Source of the DNA: Tetmemena sp. SeJ-2015
Taxonomy: Eukaryota > Ciliophora > Spirotrichea > Sporadotrichida > Oxytrichidae
Length of the DNA stretch: 64,000 bases
Direction: 5' to 3'
Assembly (NCBI GenBank): GCA_027382625.1
Contig: JAJKFJ010021820.1
Coordinates: forward strand, 23,769-87,768
Shown piece by piece: positions 47,611-60,566 of the stretch; positions within the stretch are counted from its first letter, which is position 1; each line of letters starts with the position of its first letter. Below the pieces are notes generated by a model. The model made no database searches and was not told the DNA's origin. It was given only the letters and a program-made list of their open reading frames with translations. A program made the position numbers and the translations under genes.

Positions 47611-47995
47611 TTGATTCTGTACTTTCTCTAATTATTAAAATAGAAAAAATAATTTATTTTAACTTATTAAAATTTTGAAAAGTAAGTTGATCAATAAATT
47701 TTCTATATGGAATTCAAAATATAGTAAGAAAATTGCATATATCTTAAAAAATTATCAGTCGGACTTTGTTTGAATTAAAATAAATTTATTCTCATATTAA
47801 AATATTAAGATCTATAATTTAAAATAATTTCTCTCTACTTTATTATTTAATTCCTTCAGGATAAAGTGAATATATTTTTTTGTGTTTTCCTATATAACTT
47901 TATTTGAGATAATTGTTAACTTCAATAAAGGGAAAAACGAGATTAATATGTAAATAACTTATATTTTAAATTCTCATTTAATTGGAGAGAATATT
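47611..47995. other. AT-rich spacer between convergent copies C and D
   Basis: A/T-rich, no supported frame; probably non-coding remnants. Confidence 0.5.
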
Positions 47996-50900
47996 TCATG
48001 ATTAATCATTGTTAAGAATAGATACTTTCCTAGTTTTTTAGGAACTAGACATTTTGGGTTTAAGAGAAGGAACTTGGTATTCTTGAAAACTATTTTGGAT
48101 GTTTTCTCTTTCTAAAGTTTCTAACATCATTTAATCAGTCATAGATTATAAAAAGGAATTAAGAGTTTCATATGGCATGCAAATATATTTTAGTAAATGT
48201 GAGAACTTATCCATTTACGAGTAAAATTATTTGAATGGAATGGCAAAAATTAATTATCATTTTAAATTATAGATTAATCTTCTTCTTCCTTAAAAAATCT
48301 GTCTATATTTTGTTGTTGAATTTTAACTGTTTTCCCTAGTCTATGATCTTTCGCAAAAGATATTCCTTTATTGCGATTCAACTCCTATATTTTGAAACTT
48401 ATATAGTCGCTGTATTGCATTCTCGTAGATTACTTTTTAAGGTTTTAAACGCTAAAAATCATTGTAAACTTCTTTAAATGACCTGATTTGTATTGCTTAA
48501 TATATAACTATTTTATTTCTATTTAATAGACCCATATTATTTAAAGCTTAAAGTTTCTCAAATAACTAAATAAGCAAAAAATACTCTTTAAATATAGTAA
48601 TATTCCTATGAAATAAGTTAGAGAAATAAAACTTATTGAATTTAAATAATTTTTAGATACTTTAATTTATTTTGTTTTCTTCTTCATGATTTGACCATAG
48701 TTATCGAGTTACTAGATTATTGTTGGTTCTTTCTCTTTCTAAATATTAATTGCAGTCATTAAGAAGTAATAACTATAAAATTAGTTTAAAAATCTTCAAT
48801 CAATTTAGGAAAATTTAGCTTTATTAAAATCTATATTTCTCATCTAATTTAAAATATAAAAAATTAAAATATTGCTTGTAACGATGCTTGATTCGTTGTA
48901 CCGTTTTAATAAGAGTGGCAGTTGATAAGAAAAACATGTAACTGAGATTAAAGATTATCAGAATAAAAACCACTCCAGAAATAGACCAGCCTGAAATTTG
49001 TTACACGTTATTATCATCAACTATGTTCTGAAACATGAAGCAGTGGTACACCATTATCAGAATAGAAATTTCGTTAAAAATCTCAATCCTATTCTGACTC
49101 ACTTCTTCAAATGGCCGCACGTGAATCACATACACCACATGGATTAGCTGCTACATTAGAAGATATATTAAGTGGTAGGTTCCTGAAAAATTAGCCATGG
49201 ACACAGCCACAAGAGCAAAGGAAAGTCTTCTAATTTAAAACCAAGTCACATAGTAGATCGCATTCAAACTGTCAGTGTTAATTCCCTCGTAGAGTTACCC
49301 TAAAACTCTCTCCACTCCCTCCTTCTTTAACTGAAACTTCATATCTTTTAACACAATTCCTGTGAAAACTGGGAAAATGAACACAAAAGCTATAAAGAAC
49401 ATAGCCATTTAGTTAATTTATATCTTTAAATAATTCATTTTTAAAAATGCAAATTATATTTTAAAATATAAATAGCAAACTAATTTTAATGATAGCAAAG
49501 AAAGATGAAAGATTTTATAATTCCCTTTTTAGTTTTAAATGGTATTCAAGTATAAAAACAGTAATTTAATTTGATTAAAAATTGTCATAGAAATTTTTAT
49601 TATATATTTGATGCTTTAAGACTAATTTAATACTGATTAAATATAGCTTTATATAAATTTCTTGAATCTATAACAAAATTAAATGCAATTTTATTTTTCA
49701 GAATTAATGCAAGTGAAATATAATAATTTTAAAAAATATTAATTATATAAAAATATTTTAATAAAAAAATAAACTAATTTGCATTAAGATAATAAATTAA
49801 AATTAGTAATTAAACAAAAATATGAAGATTACTGAGGATAGTGCGAGAGAATAGTCAAGGAACTCAATCTAAAAATCTTGAATTCAAGATTTAAATTACA
49901 TATTATACGTTGACCAAGGACATTAAAGCCAGTTGAAGATATCCTTCTAACAAGAATCAAAAATATATTTTGCTCTATTAAATTTAAAATCTGAATAAAA
50001 GCTTGAAGAATAGTCCAGTAAGAAAGTTAACCACCTTAAAAATCCTATAAAATGTTTAAGAGGATTAATTATTGCCTGTAGTGAGCACTCTAGAACAATT
50101 TGATTATCATTATCATAGGAATGAACCATAGAATCACACAAAGGTACAAGTTATTCAGTCCAAGATTTTGAAGAATAAACCTCTATTAAATTTTTATATA
50201 ATGCTAAAATAACGTTTAATCATTCACTATTTAAATTACATTCTTCAAGGTAAAAAATAAGATAATTTTATTTCTCTTTCTTATTATAAAATTTAATTCG
50301 GAATTACCGAATAAACCATGAAGGGTCGACAAAATCATGTGCAATTTCTGAATAGCCACAAATTTTACCATTTTGATATCCTTCACTATGATTAGAAGCC
50401 TTAAGGCAATAAGAGCTTATTTTTGTGGGCTCGTCTCGTAGGCTTAAAAATTATCTAGCTTTCCTGATAAAAAATAATGCTCATTTCAAGGTGTTAGGTG
50501 ATACCTTATGAAGATGCAGAAATAATGCAGAGGTCAAAACTGAAATACTATCTCCTCAGGATATGCCAAATCACAATTAAATTAATTGCCATTAATTTCC
50601 CCCCCCCCCAAGTCCCCATAGCGTTTTTAGCAAAGATCATTACTCCTTTTGGTCACTATTATTCACAGAGAGAATCATCAATCTAGATTAAGAGGAATAG
50701 GACTTGTAGAGTAAAGATCTTCTCACATGGGTTCAGAACTCTTCACATCCTTAAATTAAACACTATACACTATTCATGGACTGTTTGATAAACTCGAAAG
50801 CCACCAGGGAAGAGAAAGACAAGGTTACTAAGGCTTAAGAAACGCCTGCTGATAATACTCTATGCTTAAAATTAGTAATAACAAATTTGCTTATCAAAAG

Positions 50901-53900
50901 AGAAATATTTTTTAATTTATTTTTAATCATACTGAGTAAACTTATTTTTATTATGTTTAAAAATATACAAAATGCACATTTATTCTATAATATAGTAGTT
51001 TGAATGTACAAAGCATTTTTATTTTTATATAAAATAAGTGGAGTACCTTAAGATTAGTTAAGACTCTTTTTCTCAAATTGAACTGCAACTGCTTAAAAGA
51101 TATCAAGATTATCGAATCTCGTGTTATAAGCCTCTTAATCAGGAAAAGTAAAAACGTAGTCCATTATCGCATCAGAGGGAAGAAGATTAAGTGTTAAATC
51201 AAAATTATTTACTAATAAAATATTTACTATAACTTAATATTTACTACTTAGATTAGCATGGAGAAGATAAAGTTCGCATTGGCTGGGAAATTGATGTCGA
51301 GTAATGGCATATGTATAACTATTTGCAAAGAATTTATGAATCCCCACAAATATTGCATTGTAGAAGCTCTATAGTTATTTACAAGAGTTTAGTTTACAAT
51401 ACGATATTAGTTCCGAAGCTCAGTATCACAAATGATTTAGTTACCTCGCTCACAACTGTTCCAATAAATATATTTTATAATATAAAAATTTATTTCAAAT
51501 CAGTTTTACACTTTTCAATAGCTTTAACACTTTAAAAATAAAATAATAAAAAATTCTTGAAAAATCAGTAGTAGAAATCTTTAAAAGGAAAAAATACCTA
51601 ATTTTGAAAAATAATTAAATAATTTAAAGCTAATCAGCTTTTTTAATTAAAATTATCATTTTTTTTATAATGATCAATAGTGCTTATCTATTCTAAAATA
51701 TGTCAGCTAACAAATTTACCTGATGATATAATTTTTGGAATTTTAGCGCTTGTAGTATAGAGAAACTTCACAGGTAGATTAGTTTGTGTGCACATGAAAT
51801 ATCCATTCATCAATATTTTCATTTAGAGTTCATCCTGATTTTCAAAGATAGAAACTGAGGAGGGATCGTCAAAAGTTAACTGTATTGTCATTCGAGTTGT
51901 ACTGAAACTCATAATTCTGAATTTGAGTAAAGTGAGTGTTGTTAGAGCGAGATTCCTCTTGCTTTATTGATCTTTAGAGTAACTTGCCAAAGTAAAAGTT
52001 AAGACCACGTTATTAAAGTTTTCATAAGATAAAATATCATTTTAGATTTAGGGACAGCTACTTTCTTTCCAAAGTCTACAGTCACGAAACCTTATTGACT
52101 GATTCTTGATATTTTAGGCTCTAGGGTTGAGTCAAATCTTATTAAATGATGATATATAATCTATCAGTAATAACCAATTATATAAGGTAGCTTTTTACAG
52201 CATCTGCGTTATTTTTCAGGACTATTGTATAAAAATTCATTAGCATATCTTTGGTCGCTACTGTGTTTATTATTGAAAGCCAACTATTTTTAATTATAGA
52301 ATCTCTATTAATTAAAATTTAATAGCTGGTAAATTTCTTCGACACTTGATTTAGTCATGTTTTCAATTTATTGGGTATCATTTCCTATTATGTTATAACA
52401 AATTATAATTTTAGATATTTTATATTTAATTTATAAAGAAGGAGCTCAAATTATAAAAATGAATTGTTTAGGCAATTTACATAATAATCCAGCGTGTTCA
52501 CTTGGTAAACTTTATTTTCTTATTCTCCATCCTCATTTTAATTTAAATTTAAATTTGTCTTTAAATATTTATTTAATATTTAATGTTTATATTCCTAAAT
52601 TATCCATTATTACTGCTTAGCCAGTTGAGTTTTTTTTAAAAAAAATATTTTAAAAATACACAATAAAATTTAAGCTATATTAAAGTCTTTTAAATAAAAG
52701 ATTCAATACTTTAAAAATTAATCTATGAATTGTGTTCTCGTTTAACAAGAAAATGATCTTCTAGTAATAGATATACTGATTATTATTATTATTATTATTT
52801 TTTTATCAATTTATTTTTTTAAACAGAAATAAACTTTTAAAGTTTTCTGCTTTAGACGGACTTCTAACAACATCAACACTAAAGTAGTAATCTTGGAAAA
52901 AATAGCTGTAGAGTTGATCCTCTACTCTTACCTTTACTCTATGCCTCCCAATGAACTCTGAACTATACGGGTATATAGAAATAGTCTGTATGCTCGGATA
53001 AAATTATTAGATAGAACTATATCAACTTTGAAGGAGGCTCACCCACCATTGAGAAATAAATAATTAAGACTGTCAGAACATTTGTTAGTGAGCAAAATAA
53101 ATTATCTTAATTATAAGTGAGATCCTATTATGATGTCCAGGAAGAACATAAGTTGCTAGCATTTCTACTGCAATTAATTTTAAATTGTGAAGTTCTTGAG
53201 GGGCCCATCCATCCAAGGTAATAGAAAGTTTGGGTCATTTGGATCAGGAGGAGGAGCTGTTGTTGAAGATGTTGTAGTTGAGGTAGTTGTTCAAGTCGTA
53301 GTAGTTGTAGTTGTTGTGGTAGTTGTAGTGGTGGGTGCAGGGGTAGTAGTTGGTGGGGGTGGAGTAGTGGGAATAGTTGTAGTTGGAGGAAGAGCAGAAT
53401 CATTGATAAAAATATTTAGTAGATAATAGTAAACTTGCTAGTAATATACTTAGAATAAATGAAACTAATTTAATTTTAAGAGAGAACTATGACTCTACTT
53501 ATCTTTCAGATAGAGTTGTTGCTGTCACTTGCAAGAGATAGTAACCTAAATCAGAATCTTCAGTTAAAAATAAGTTGTTTGAGCTAGTATTTGTCTCGCA
53601 GTAGAATCAAATGTAATGAAATACGGGAGTGTTTATTGGAAAGTTAGGTTAATAAAATCGTATTCTAATTAAGCAAATAAAAAACTAGATACAAACTTAA
53701 AAATACTAGAATCAAGAGCGAACCCGAGATTTCATTAATTTTAATAGCTGGTAAGAACCAAACTTATTTAAAAGTTAGATTATTCTAATTCTTAGAGAGA
53801 AAATTGAATAAAATGTCACATATCCTACTCTAGGAAACTTATTTTGAATAGAAGTAAATACTTCTAATTTTTCATGCAAATTTTAGCCATTTTCCTACTT

Positions 53901-56437
53901 TATTAAACTTTCTGCATTGAATTTTTCACTGCATAAAATTTATTTAAATTATGATAATGTGGTGATAAGTATTTTGATAGTCCCCCTACCTTGTAATATA
54001 AATCAGTAAGCTTAATAAATAGTTTTTGAGGGTGGGAATTTAGAGTATATAATTATAAAATTTTTGAATAATATAATCTCAGAATTATTTATCTGAAAAA
54101 AGGTGAAATTTTGTTTAATAAAATCACTAAAGATTAGTATTTTAAATTCAGATATTTTGTTAATCATTTTATCCCTTGTCATTTATTTGACATAAGGAAT
54201 ACACAAGTAAATATGATACTCTTATAAATTCTCGAATTTTAGGCTTTTCTCTCCACTGAATTAATAGAAATAAAAATTCTTGAGCAACAATTAATAATTA
54301 TAAGCATTATAATTATAAATTTTTTGGCACTCACAAATATCCGTCTGCAAATAAATATATTATATCCAAAGAGTATTGCAAAGAGTAGGTGAATTCATTA
54401 TTGCATTCCGACATTAAATATATTTCTATAAATTAGAATCGCCTCATCAATTTAAATGCTGATGCTCGAGTAATATACACAAATTAATTACAAAAATTAT
54501 TTGAAAATAAATACAATAATTTCAAAAAGAAAAACATATAATTAATTCATTTTTCTATTTTGAATTACAGAATAAAAGATGTTGAGTTAATAATTTTGAG
54601 AGACATCAAAGTATTCGGTATCCAACTTTAAATTATTTTTACTTGAAGTCGCACCAAGAAGCTTATAAAATATTTAGCTGGGTAGACTTAAATCGCTGAT
54701 GACCTTACACTGAATCCACTACCGTCGTCAAAAATCAGCCCAAAGCATGGATTTGGATCATTACCGTCAGGACAGTCTTAGATGAAACTATAAAATAATA
54801 TTTTTATAATCTTGATTAAATCATTATCAATTAAAGTAATTATAAATATTCATTAATTTCAATTCAAGCTATATCTTGAAATATTTTTTTCTTGTAAGTT
54901 ATTGGCGATAATATTATTTTATGATTGCTGTACTTAATTAAAATAATTCCTCGTCTACTGAAATCACTCAAATATTTTTAACTCTTAAACTTTTACAGGT
55001 TACAAATATTAATGCTAAAACAATAATTGAGTTGAGATAATAATGGCCTTTTATTTTTCCATTAAATATGAAAATAAAACTTAGGACTGTTCTTGTGATC
55101 TTAATTTCAATTGAATGGCTTATTTTTTCAGGCAGATTTGATCACCGATAAAATATTTTTAAGATTAAAACATTAAGTGATAGATTGTACTTTAATTGAA
55201 AGTACTCTAGCTTTATAAATGTGTTAGCTTTCTGAGAGTCTTAGACAATTAAAATTGCTTATTATTTAAATTTATCTTAGTTAAATAATAATAAAAAAAT
55301 AATTTGCCATAAATTAATCTAAATAAATAATAGAAACCCCAGTTCAGTGATATTTAAGAAAACTTGCTGCCCAAATCTGCTTGAACATCATTGAAGGATT
55401 GTACTTCAAAGCAGGTTTAATAGTTATTGCTAAAAAGAGATTAAATTTCCTGTTTAATTAATGCAAATATTTTATTCTCCCTAAATAGTTATAAATAAAA
55501 GGAAAATTTAACTACTTTGAATTTATTCAATATATATTTTTTTTAAATGGAAGCTTAAATCTAATAATGTTTCCAAATGATAGTTTTTAATTAATATTGT
55601 AATATTAAAACTCATCAAATATCCTTTTTGAAAAGCACTGTTTTGTACATTAATTTATTTTATTTATGTTTAAGTTAAGAACTTTTATGTTAATTTCCTC
55701 ATTTAAAAATATGAGATAAATAAGTAAATATAGTTGAATTAATAATTATTTAATTGACTTTAAACTTATCAAGAATAAAATAGGATTGAACATTGTAGCT
55801 ATTGCCTTCGTAATAGAAAGAATTTGTATTTCCTATAAAGTAAACTTCGTCGGGACTGAAAAACAGAACACTTGAAACTTTTAATGCGTTTTATGTCATC
55901 TATACTTCACCAATTAAACCTAAATAATTCATCGAATGATCGTAGAAAATAGTAAAGGAATTTAGGATTTATTTATTTGAAGAATTTTTATATAAATAAA
56001 TTTAAAACTTTTTATGACTCAAAATTATTATCTAGTTAAAATATATATTTTTCGTAGTGATATATGATATTAAGTTTAATTTCTGATATTTGATATGAGG
56101 GTAAATCTTTTCTAGGTCTAAAAAATAGCTTTAAAATTTAAATTAAACCCAATCTTTTAAAAATATAAAATTGGGAGTTAATTACTCTGATAGCTGAGTT
56201 ATATAATTATTTTAGTATGCGAAATTGAAATTGATCAGATAAATATAAGATGGAACTGCTACAGATTAAAATGTAATGTAGACTTGAGAACTAGAAAAGT
56301 ACTTCACTTCAATACAGTTGCCAAAATTAATTAAATAAATTAAAACTATCTAGAGATTACTGATAACTATCCTTCAAATCAAATTATAATTATAATAATA
56401 AAATATAAAAGAAGAAATTTAAAGTTGCCTAAGCCAT
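47996..56437 (-). CDS. Surface-protein family, copy D (full length)
   Basis: Start ATG 56,435-56,437 with a signal-peptide-like N-terminus (MAQATLNFFFYILLLQLQF). Propeller-like repeats from 56.3 to 53.6 kb (VLFFSPDEVYFIGNTNSFYY), a Cys/Asp segment at about 54.7 kb (CPDGNDPNPCFGLIFDDGSG), a Thr/Pro linker at 53,260-53,390, PPPDPNDP, ectodomain (FVTVDFGKKVAVPKSYENF after IES removal; MNGYFMCTQTNLPVKF), membrane segments at 49.4-48.75 kb (RRLSFALVAVSMANFSGTYH, NEISILIMVYHCFMF, SGWSISGVVFILIIFNLSY), and a tail (KGISFAKDHRLGKTVKIQQ; LETLERENIQNSFQEYQVPS) to TGA 47,996-47,998. The C-terminal 1 kb is nearly frame-clean. Function unknown; surface location inferred. Confidence 0.7.
50591..50606. repeat. 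C-rich homopolymer run
   Basis: A run of ten C followed by AAGTCCCC inside AT-rich, poorly coding DNA of copy D. Conspicuous, but not the C4A4 telomere repeat. Confidence 0.5.
52027..52043 (-). other. IES, pointer AGAT (+ strand), 17 bp
   Basis: AGAT at 52,027-52,030 and 52,044-52,047. Removal gives KKVAVPKSYENFNNVV. It sits three codons downstream of the homologous GTT/AAC site in B, B2 and C. Confidence 0.75.
52772..52800. repeat. ATT microsatellite
   Basis: About seven to eight ATT repeats followed by a T run, in a non-coding stretch of copy D. Confidence 0.7.
53260..53392 (-). repeat. Thr/Pro linker of copy D
   Basis: ACT/ACA/CCA/CCC triplets on the minus strand (PTTTPPPPTTTTPAPTTTT type). 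The plus strand gives a Val/Gly shadow frame. Confidence 0.75.
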
Positions 56438-56483
56438 CTTAATTTATTTTATAAATAGATAAGCCTTTATTCTTTAATTGAGT

Positions 56484-56792
56484 TTAATCTATCTGTTAGT
56501 TGGTAGTTTTTTTTATTAAAAAATAAGTGATGAGACTATTTAGGCTTTTATTTTTATTTTATTAATATTTGATAATTTTTCTAATCTAATTAAATACTTT
56601 TGAATAGTGATTGTAATAAATTATGCTAATTTAAATTTTAATTAATTTAAAACAATCTCACTTTAGTAGCTTTAAACTAAACTTAATTTAATTTCAGTTT
56701 CTCTTCATGATTTCATTGATATTATAGTGAAGGTTTTAAATAATATATAAATTTATTAAAGTAAATTCAGTGAGATGATTTAAGTTTATTCT
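56484..56792. repeat. Direct repeat, left copy, about 310 bp
   Basis: Starts at ATCTATCTGTTA and ends at AAGTTTATTCTA. Clearly similar, with indels, to 58,283-58,600 in the same orientation. It lies directly upstream of the start of copy D, so it may be its promoter region duplicated upstream. Confidence 0.75.
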
Positions 56793-58270
56793 ACTATGCT
56801 TGGGAGCTCGCGAATGACATTGTAACTGCTACATTTTTACTGGCACCAGGAACTGTAATTCACAAGGACAAGGCTATGGACAAAAGACTATTCCTTAAAA
56901 GCATTGTCCAAGAATATTGCATGATGTCCCGGAAGTGTTACAGTAGAAGGAGCATAATGCCTAGTGGTGGGCTGATTGAAGGCTCTATGGCAGCGGGGTT
57001 TCTTCAGCAAGATGGGCTTACACGAACATCGCGCTTAGGTACAGGGAGCATGGACAGTTGGTCAGGGATAAGGAAAGTGGCTATGCCAGAAGGATAGGAG
57101 ATTAACTTGGGAGAAAAAAGTTTGATAAATTTTCAAAGAATTCGTAGGACCTCGCCAAGTTGCACCAACCTCTTCAAACTCGACCAATCCAACAAATGTG
57201 TTGACTGAAACCATCTAGCATGGATCGAGGACTGCTTTCTTGACTTTTATAGCGGCATTCTAAAACTAATATCAGACGTGAGAAAAGCAATGAAGGAGAA
57301 GGACAGGAAAATGCCAGGCACTTACACATCAGGAGAGAGAGAGTTCCGAAGCCAAGCTGATAGAGAAGGCGAAGCAATCACAAAGGTTCAGACTAAGATA
57401 GAGTTACCACAAAAAGGAAGGGATGAGAGCAGCAGAACAAAGCTATTAGCTAGGAGAAAGGCGACGAATCCGACCTCGCCTCCTGCCTCGGTGTCGAAAT
57501 CAGTGAGCATGAAACAAGGAAGCATTGGTGGCCAGCTCAAGAAGGAGGCAGTGAAGGGCAGGGGTGGCTCCTTCAACAAGCATTGCTGCTTCATTTGATG
57601 CCAGTAGCTGAAGCGAATCTCTGGGGATCATTGGGGTAGGCACGTCAAGAAACATTAGAAAGCATTAGGATCTACGGAGGACATCGAGTTTCAGAAATGC
57701 TACGGAGAATAGTGCGAAGCATGCTTAAAGTGTAAGTTCTCAAATTCTTCCTAAGATAATTAAGATCGCTTAACATTATTTTTGGTGTCGGAATTGCGAG
57801 GTCCAAACTGCACTTTAGAATTTTAGGGTGATTTCTCTTCTTTGGTAGAATCACAATTTAATCTCCATCTCTTCATCATGTGTAATTAAGACTAAGTAAA
57901 GAGGTGAAGAGAGATGGGAAGCACAGTAGTGAAAGTGTCAGAATGTCAAGCGAAAAACATCGGAGAGCTGAAAAGGATCTGTCCTCGCACATATGCAAAA
58001 TAAGTGTGCGAGAGAGGATGTGAAGGTTGATGTAGGCGGGCAGATAAAGATGACTGATGAAAAGAGCAAATAGAAGGACGTCTGAAATTGCCAGAATATA
58101 TAGAAGTACTGATCAGAGGACTAATACCATAAACTTGTATTTTCAGATAAGGTTATTCAAACTTGCTGTTATCTAATTCTAATATACAGTATCAAACCCC
58201 AATTAAGCAATTATTAATTTATTGGCTGTTATTTAAACACATTTGAATTAATTGTCTTTTTCACTGATTT
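56793..58270. other. GC-richer island between direct repeats
   Basis: About 1.5 kb, GC-richer than its flanks up to about 58.1 kb. Open frames on the plus strand at 56,876-57,097 and 57,278-57,598 are basic and Ser/Gly/Lys-rich; the second ends GGSFNKHCCFI at TGA, a possible lipid-modified Cys tail. A minus frame at 57,854-57,672 is Lys/Pro-rich. I do not recognise any of them. Could be a captured gene, an old mobile element, or germline-limited DNA. Confidence 0.4.
57278..57598 (+). CDS. Candidate basic protein ending in CCFI
   Basis: A 106-codon frame without any stop codon and with few TAA/TAG, in GC-richer DNA: Lys/Arg/Glu-rich start (KAMKEKDRKMPGTYTSGERE), Thr/Ser/Pro middle, GGQLKKEAVKGRGGSFNKHC before the end. 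The CCFI end would suit prenylation or palmitoylation (inference). No homologue recognised; may be chance. Confidence 0.3.
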   Translation: MRKAMKEKDRKMPGTYTSGEREFRSQADREGEAITKVQTKIELPQKGRDESSRTKLLARRKATNPTSPPASVSKSVSMKQGSIGGQLKKEAVKGRGGSFNKHCCFI

Positions 58271-58282
58271 TCTCAATAATCT

Positions 58283-58600
58283 ATCTGTTATTTGGTAGTT
58301 TTTTTTATTAAAAAATAAGTGTTGAGACTATTTAGGCTTTTATTTTCATTTTATTAACATTTGATAATTTTTCTAATCTAATTAAATGCCACTTGCTATA
58401 GGTAATTATATAGGTTATTATGATAATTTAATTATAATTAATTTTAAAAAATTCAATCCTTTAGTAGCTTTAACACAAACTCTTAATTTAATGTTTCAGT
58501 TTTTATTGCATGATTTCGATTTGATATATTAGTTGAAGGTTTTAAAATAATATATAATATTTATAAAGTAAATTCAGTGAGGTGATTTAAGTTTATTCTA
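58283..58600. repeat. Direct repeat, right copy, about 310 bp
   Basis: Partner of 56,484-56,792, with a short extra segment near 58,395. It lies next to the 5' surface-gene fragment E, as the left copy lies next to the start of copy D. Confidence 0.75.
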
Positions 58601-58619
58601 AATTAAGATAAAAATTTAA

Positions 58620-59600
58620 TTAGAATTTAAAGAGCAATTTATAACTAACTAATGAATAAAATATTTTGTATTTTTTTTGTGAAACTAGGGTAATTCTGGT
58701 GATGAATAGAATTAAGTCATTTAAATGAGATCTTCAGTAGTGGTGCTGCTTAAAGATTAACGGCATCACTCTCCAAGAATCGATTTTAATAAAATATAAA
58801 TGGATAAATTAGAATATGTGAAAGTTTTAAAAATGTGAGAATAATATGGAACATGAAAGAAAAACCTCAAGCAATCGTAGTCAGAGATAAGGACCTTATC
58901 AATAAAATACTCTAAATTTAATTAATATCTTAATCAGAGATCAGCTTCTATTTAGGCTTACTACGAATAGTACTTCAAAATCTTACCTGATTAATAAATA
59001 AAATTAAGAAGATGTCACCGTATCCATTTCAAAGTTTATTCGGACATTAAATATATATCAACACTAAATAAACGATTTACCTGAATGTGCAGGAGACTCA
59101 TTGCGAAGAGTGGATGCATTAATAATTTCGCTATGATGCTTGATTGACCCTGATCTGTCGAAAGTGACAAAGCAGAACATAATTTTCCAGGCTCAATAGA
59201 AACTATGGTAATAGTCAATACTGTAACTTCGAGGGCGCATATATTCATAACATTTCTTTCTATAGCTCATGTTCACTAATTAAAATTAAATGTAATATTT
59301 GATATGTATTCCTTTAGCCATATTAACTAAGTCTTACTGAAAAGATGAGAGAGAAGTGGTGAAACGAGCAATGTGTGCTAAGCCCTCAGTCCAATTTGCG
59401 CTTTAACCCTATTATATGGTCATAACCAGAAATATCGGCCATAACATCTATGAGCCAATCAGATCTTGCAAATGTTGTCAGCAAATTGGTTACCACCAAA
59501 TCAAAGTTACCAATGGAGCAAGAAATTAAGAAGTTTTTAGACACTTCGAAGTTTCCCGGTTGGAGCGGATAAGCCCACTCCTCCTGCTTCTACAACATAT
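58620..59600 (-). pseudogene. Surface-protein family fragment E (propeller part)
   Basis: Minus-strand pieces resembling the propeller region: 59,588-59,396 (QEEWAYPLQPGNFEVSKNFL then SIGNFDLVVTNLLTT, similar to GDFAVLAQTT of copy C) and 59,248-59,036 (SSIIAKLLMHPLFAMSLLHI). No start, linker, cadherin-like part or membrane part follows; the match is by pattern only. Confidence 0.35.
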
Positions 59601-60566
59601 ATATAATTCTAAAACACCAAAGACCCACTAGATTCTAATTATATTTCTCTCTAAAGTCTTTAATTGAGGATACTTCTCATTGTTTTGGGCAACCCCCTCT
59701 CTTTAACTGGACATGACATCACATGTTGAACTTCTATTTTATCTTATTCTATCAAATAGTACAGAGCACGTAGAAATGATTATCACCAAATAGGTAGGAA
59801 GTATTCAGCAATTAGATTTCCGAAGAAAAGTTTAAGATGCATAATGCCAAAAAACGTCAAAACAAGTGCTACTTGTATACTATTTATAACAAATAGAAAT
59901 TAGCGGAATCTTACTCATTTTATATAATAGTCAGAGTGTAAGAAGTAAACTGCAAATACACATATGATGAAACTATTCCTTGGACATTTAGAAACATTAA
60001 CTGCTTCATATAACTTCTTATAAAGATTAACTATTGTAAATCGTAACTATTTCAAGAGCAGTTTAAGTTCAAAGGTCATATAATCGATAAATTTCATTCT
60101 TCATTGGTAGTTATTTTGGTTCGTCTACTCTCGTGACATTATTTAATAAAGGAAAGTCAGCCTTAAAGTAATGAATCAACCATGCGCGAACGAACCAACA
60201 AGATACAAAATAAACTAGCCGACCAATACAGTAAAATAATAAAATAACTGATGGAGCTGATTTAATCTATAATATATAGACACTAATGTAGCTAATTATT
60301 GTATTTATGTGGTATATCAGAGTATTGCCTAAATTGTGCATACTATTTTAATTCTTAATAAACTATATTTAGTGGTAACAATTGACTTGAAACATATTTT
60401 GCGAGAATTTTTATTGAAAAAATATAATTTTCGAATCATGGAATTTGACTCTCTCAAGGAACATTCGATTAGCAAGCCAAAAACCTTCTTAATTTTTTTG
60501 GCTGATTTTTGCGGATGTTCGGCCTTAAGGTGAAATTTTTTGAGAGGCGATTGACCATGCAAATAA

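Noticed and set aside
50591..50606. Internal telomere sequence
   Set aside because: The C run lacks the alternating C4A4 pattern expected for spirotrich telomeres; no telomere repeat was seen anywhere.
53187..53426. Val/Gly-rich plus-strand frame
   Set aside because: Shadow of the Thr/Pro linker of copy D.
56484..58600. LTR retrotransposon
   Set aside because: The repeats are diverged, no TG...CA ends, primer site, reverse transcriptase or integrase motif was seen, and the left repeat abuts a surface-gene start.
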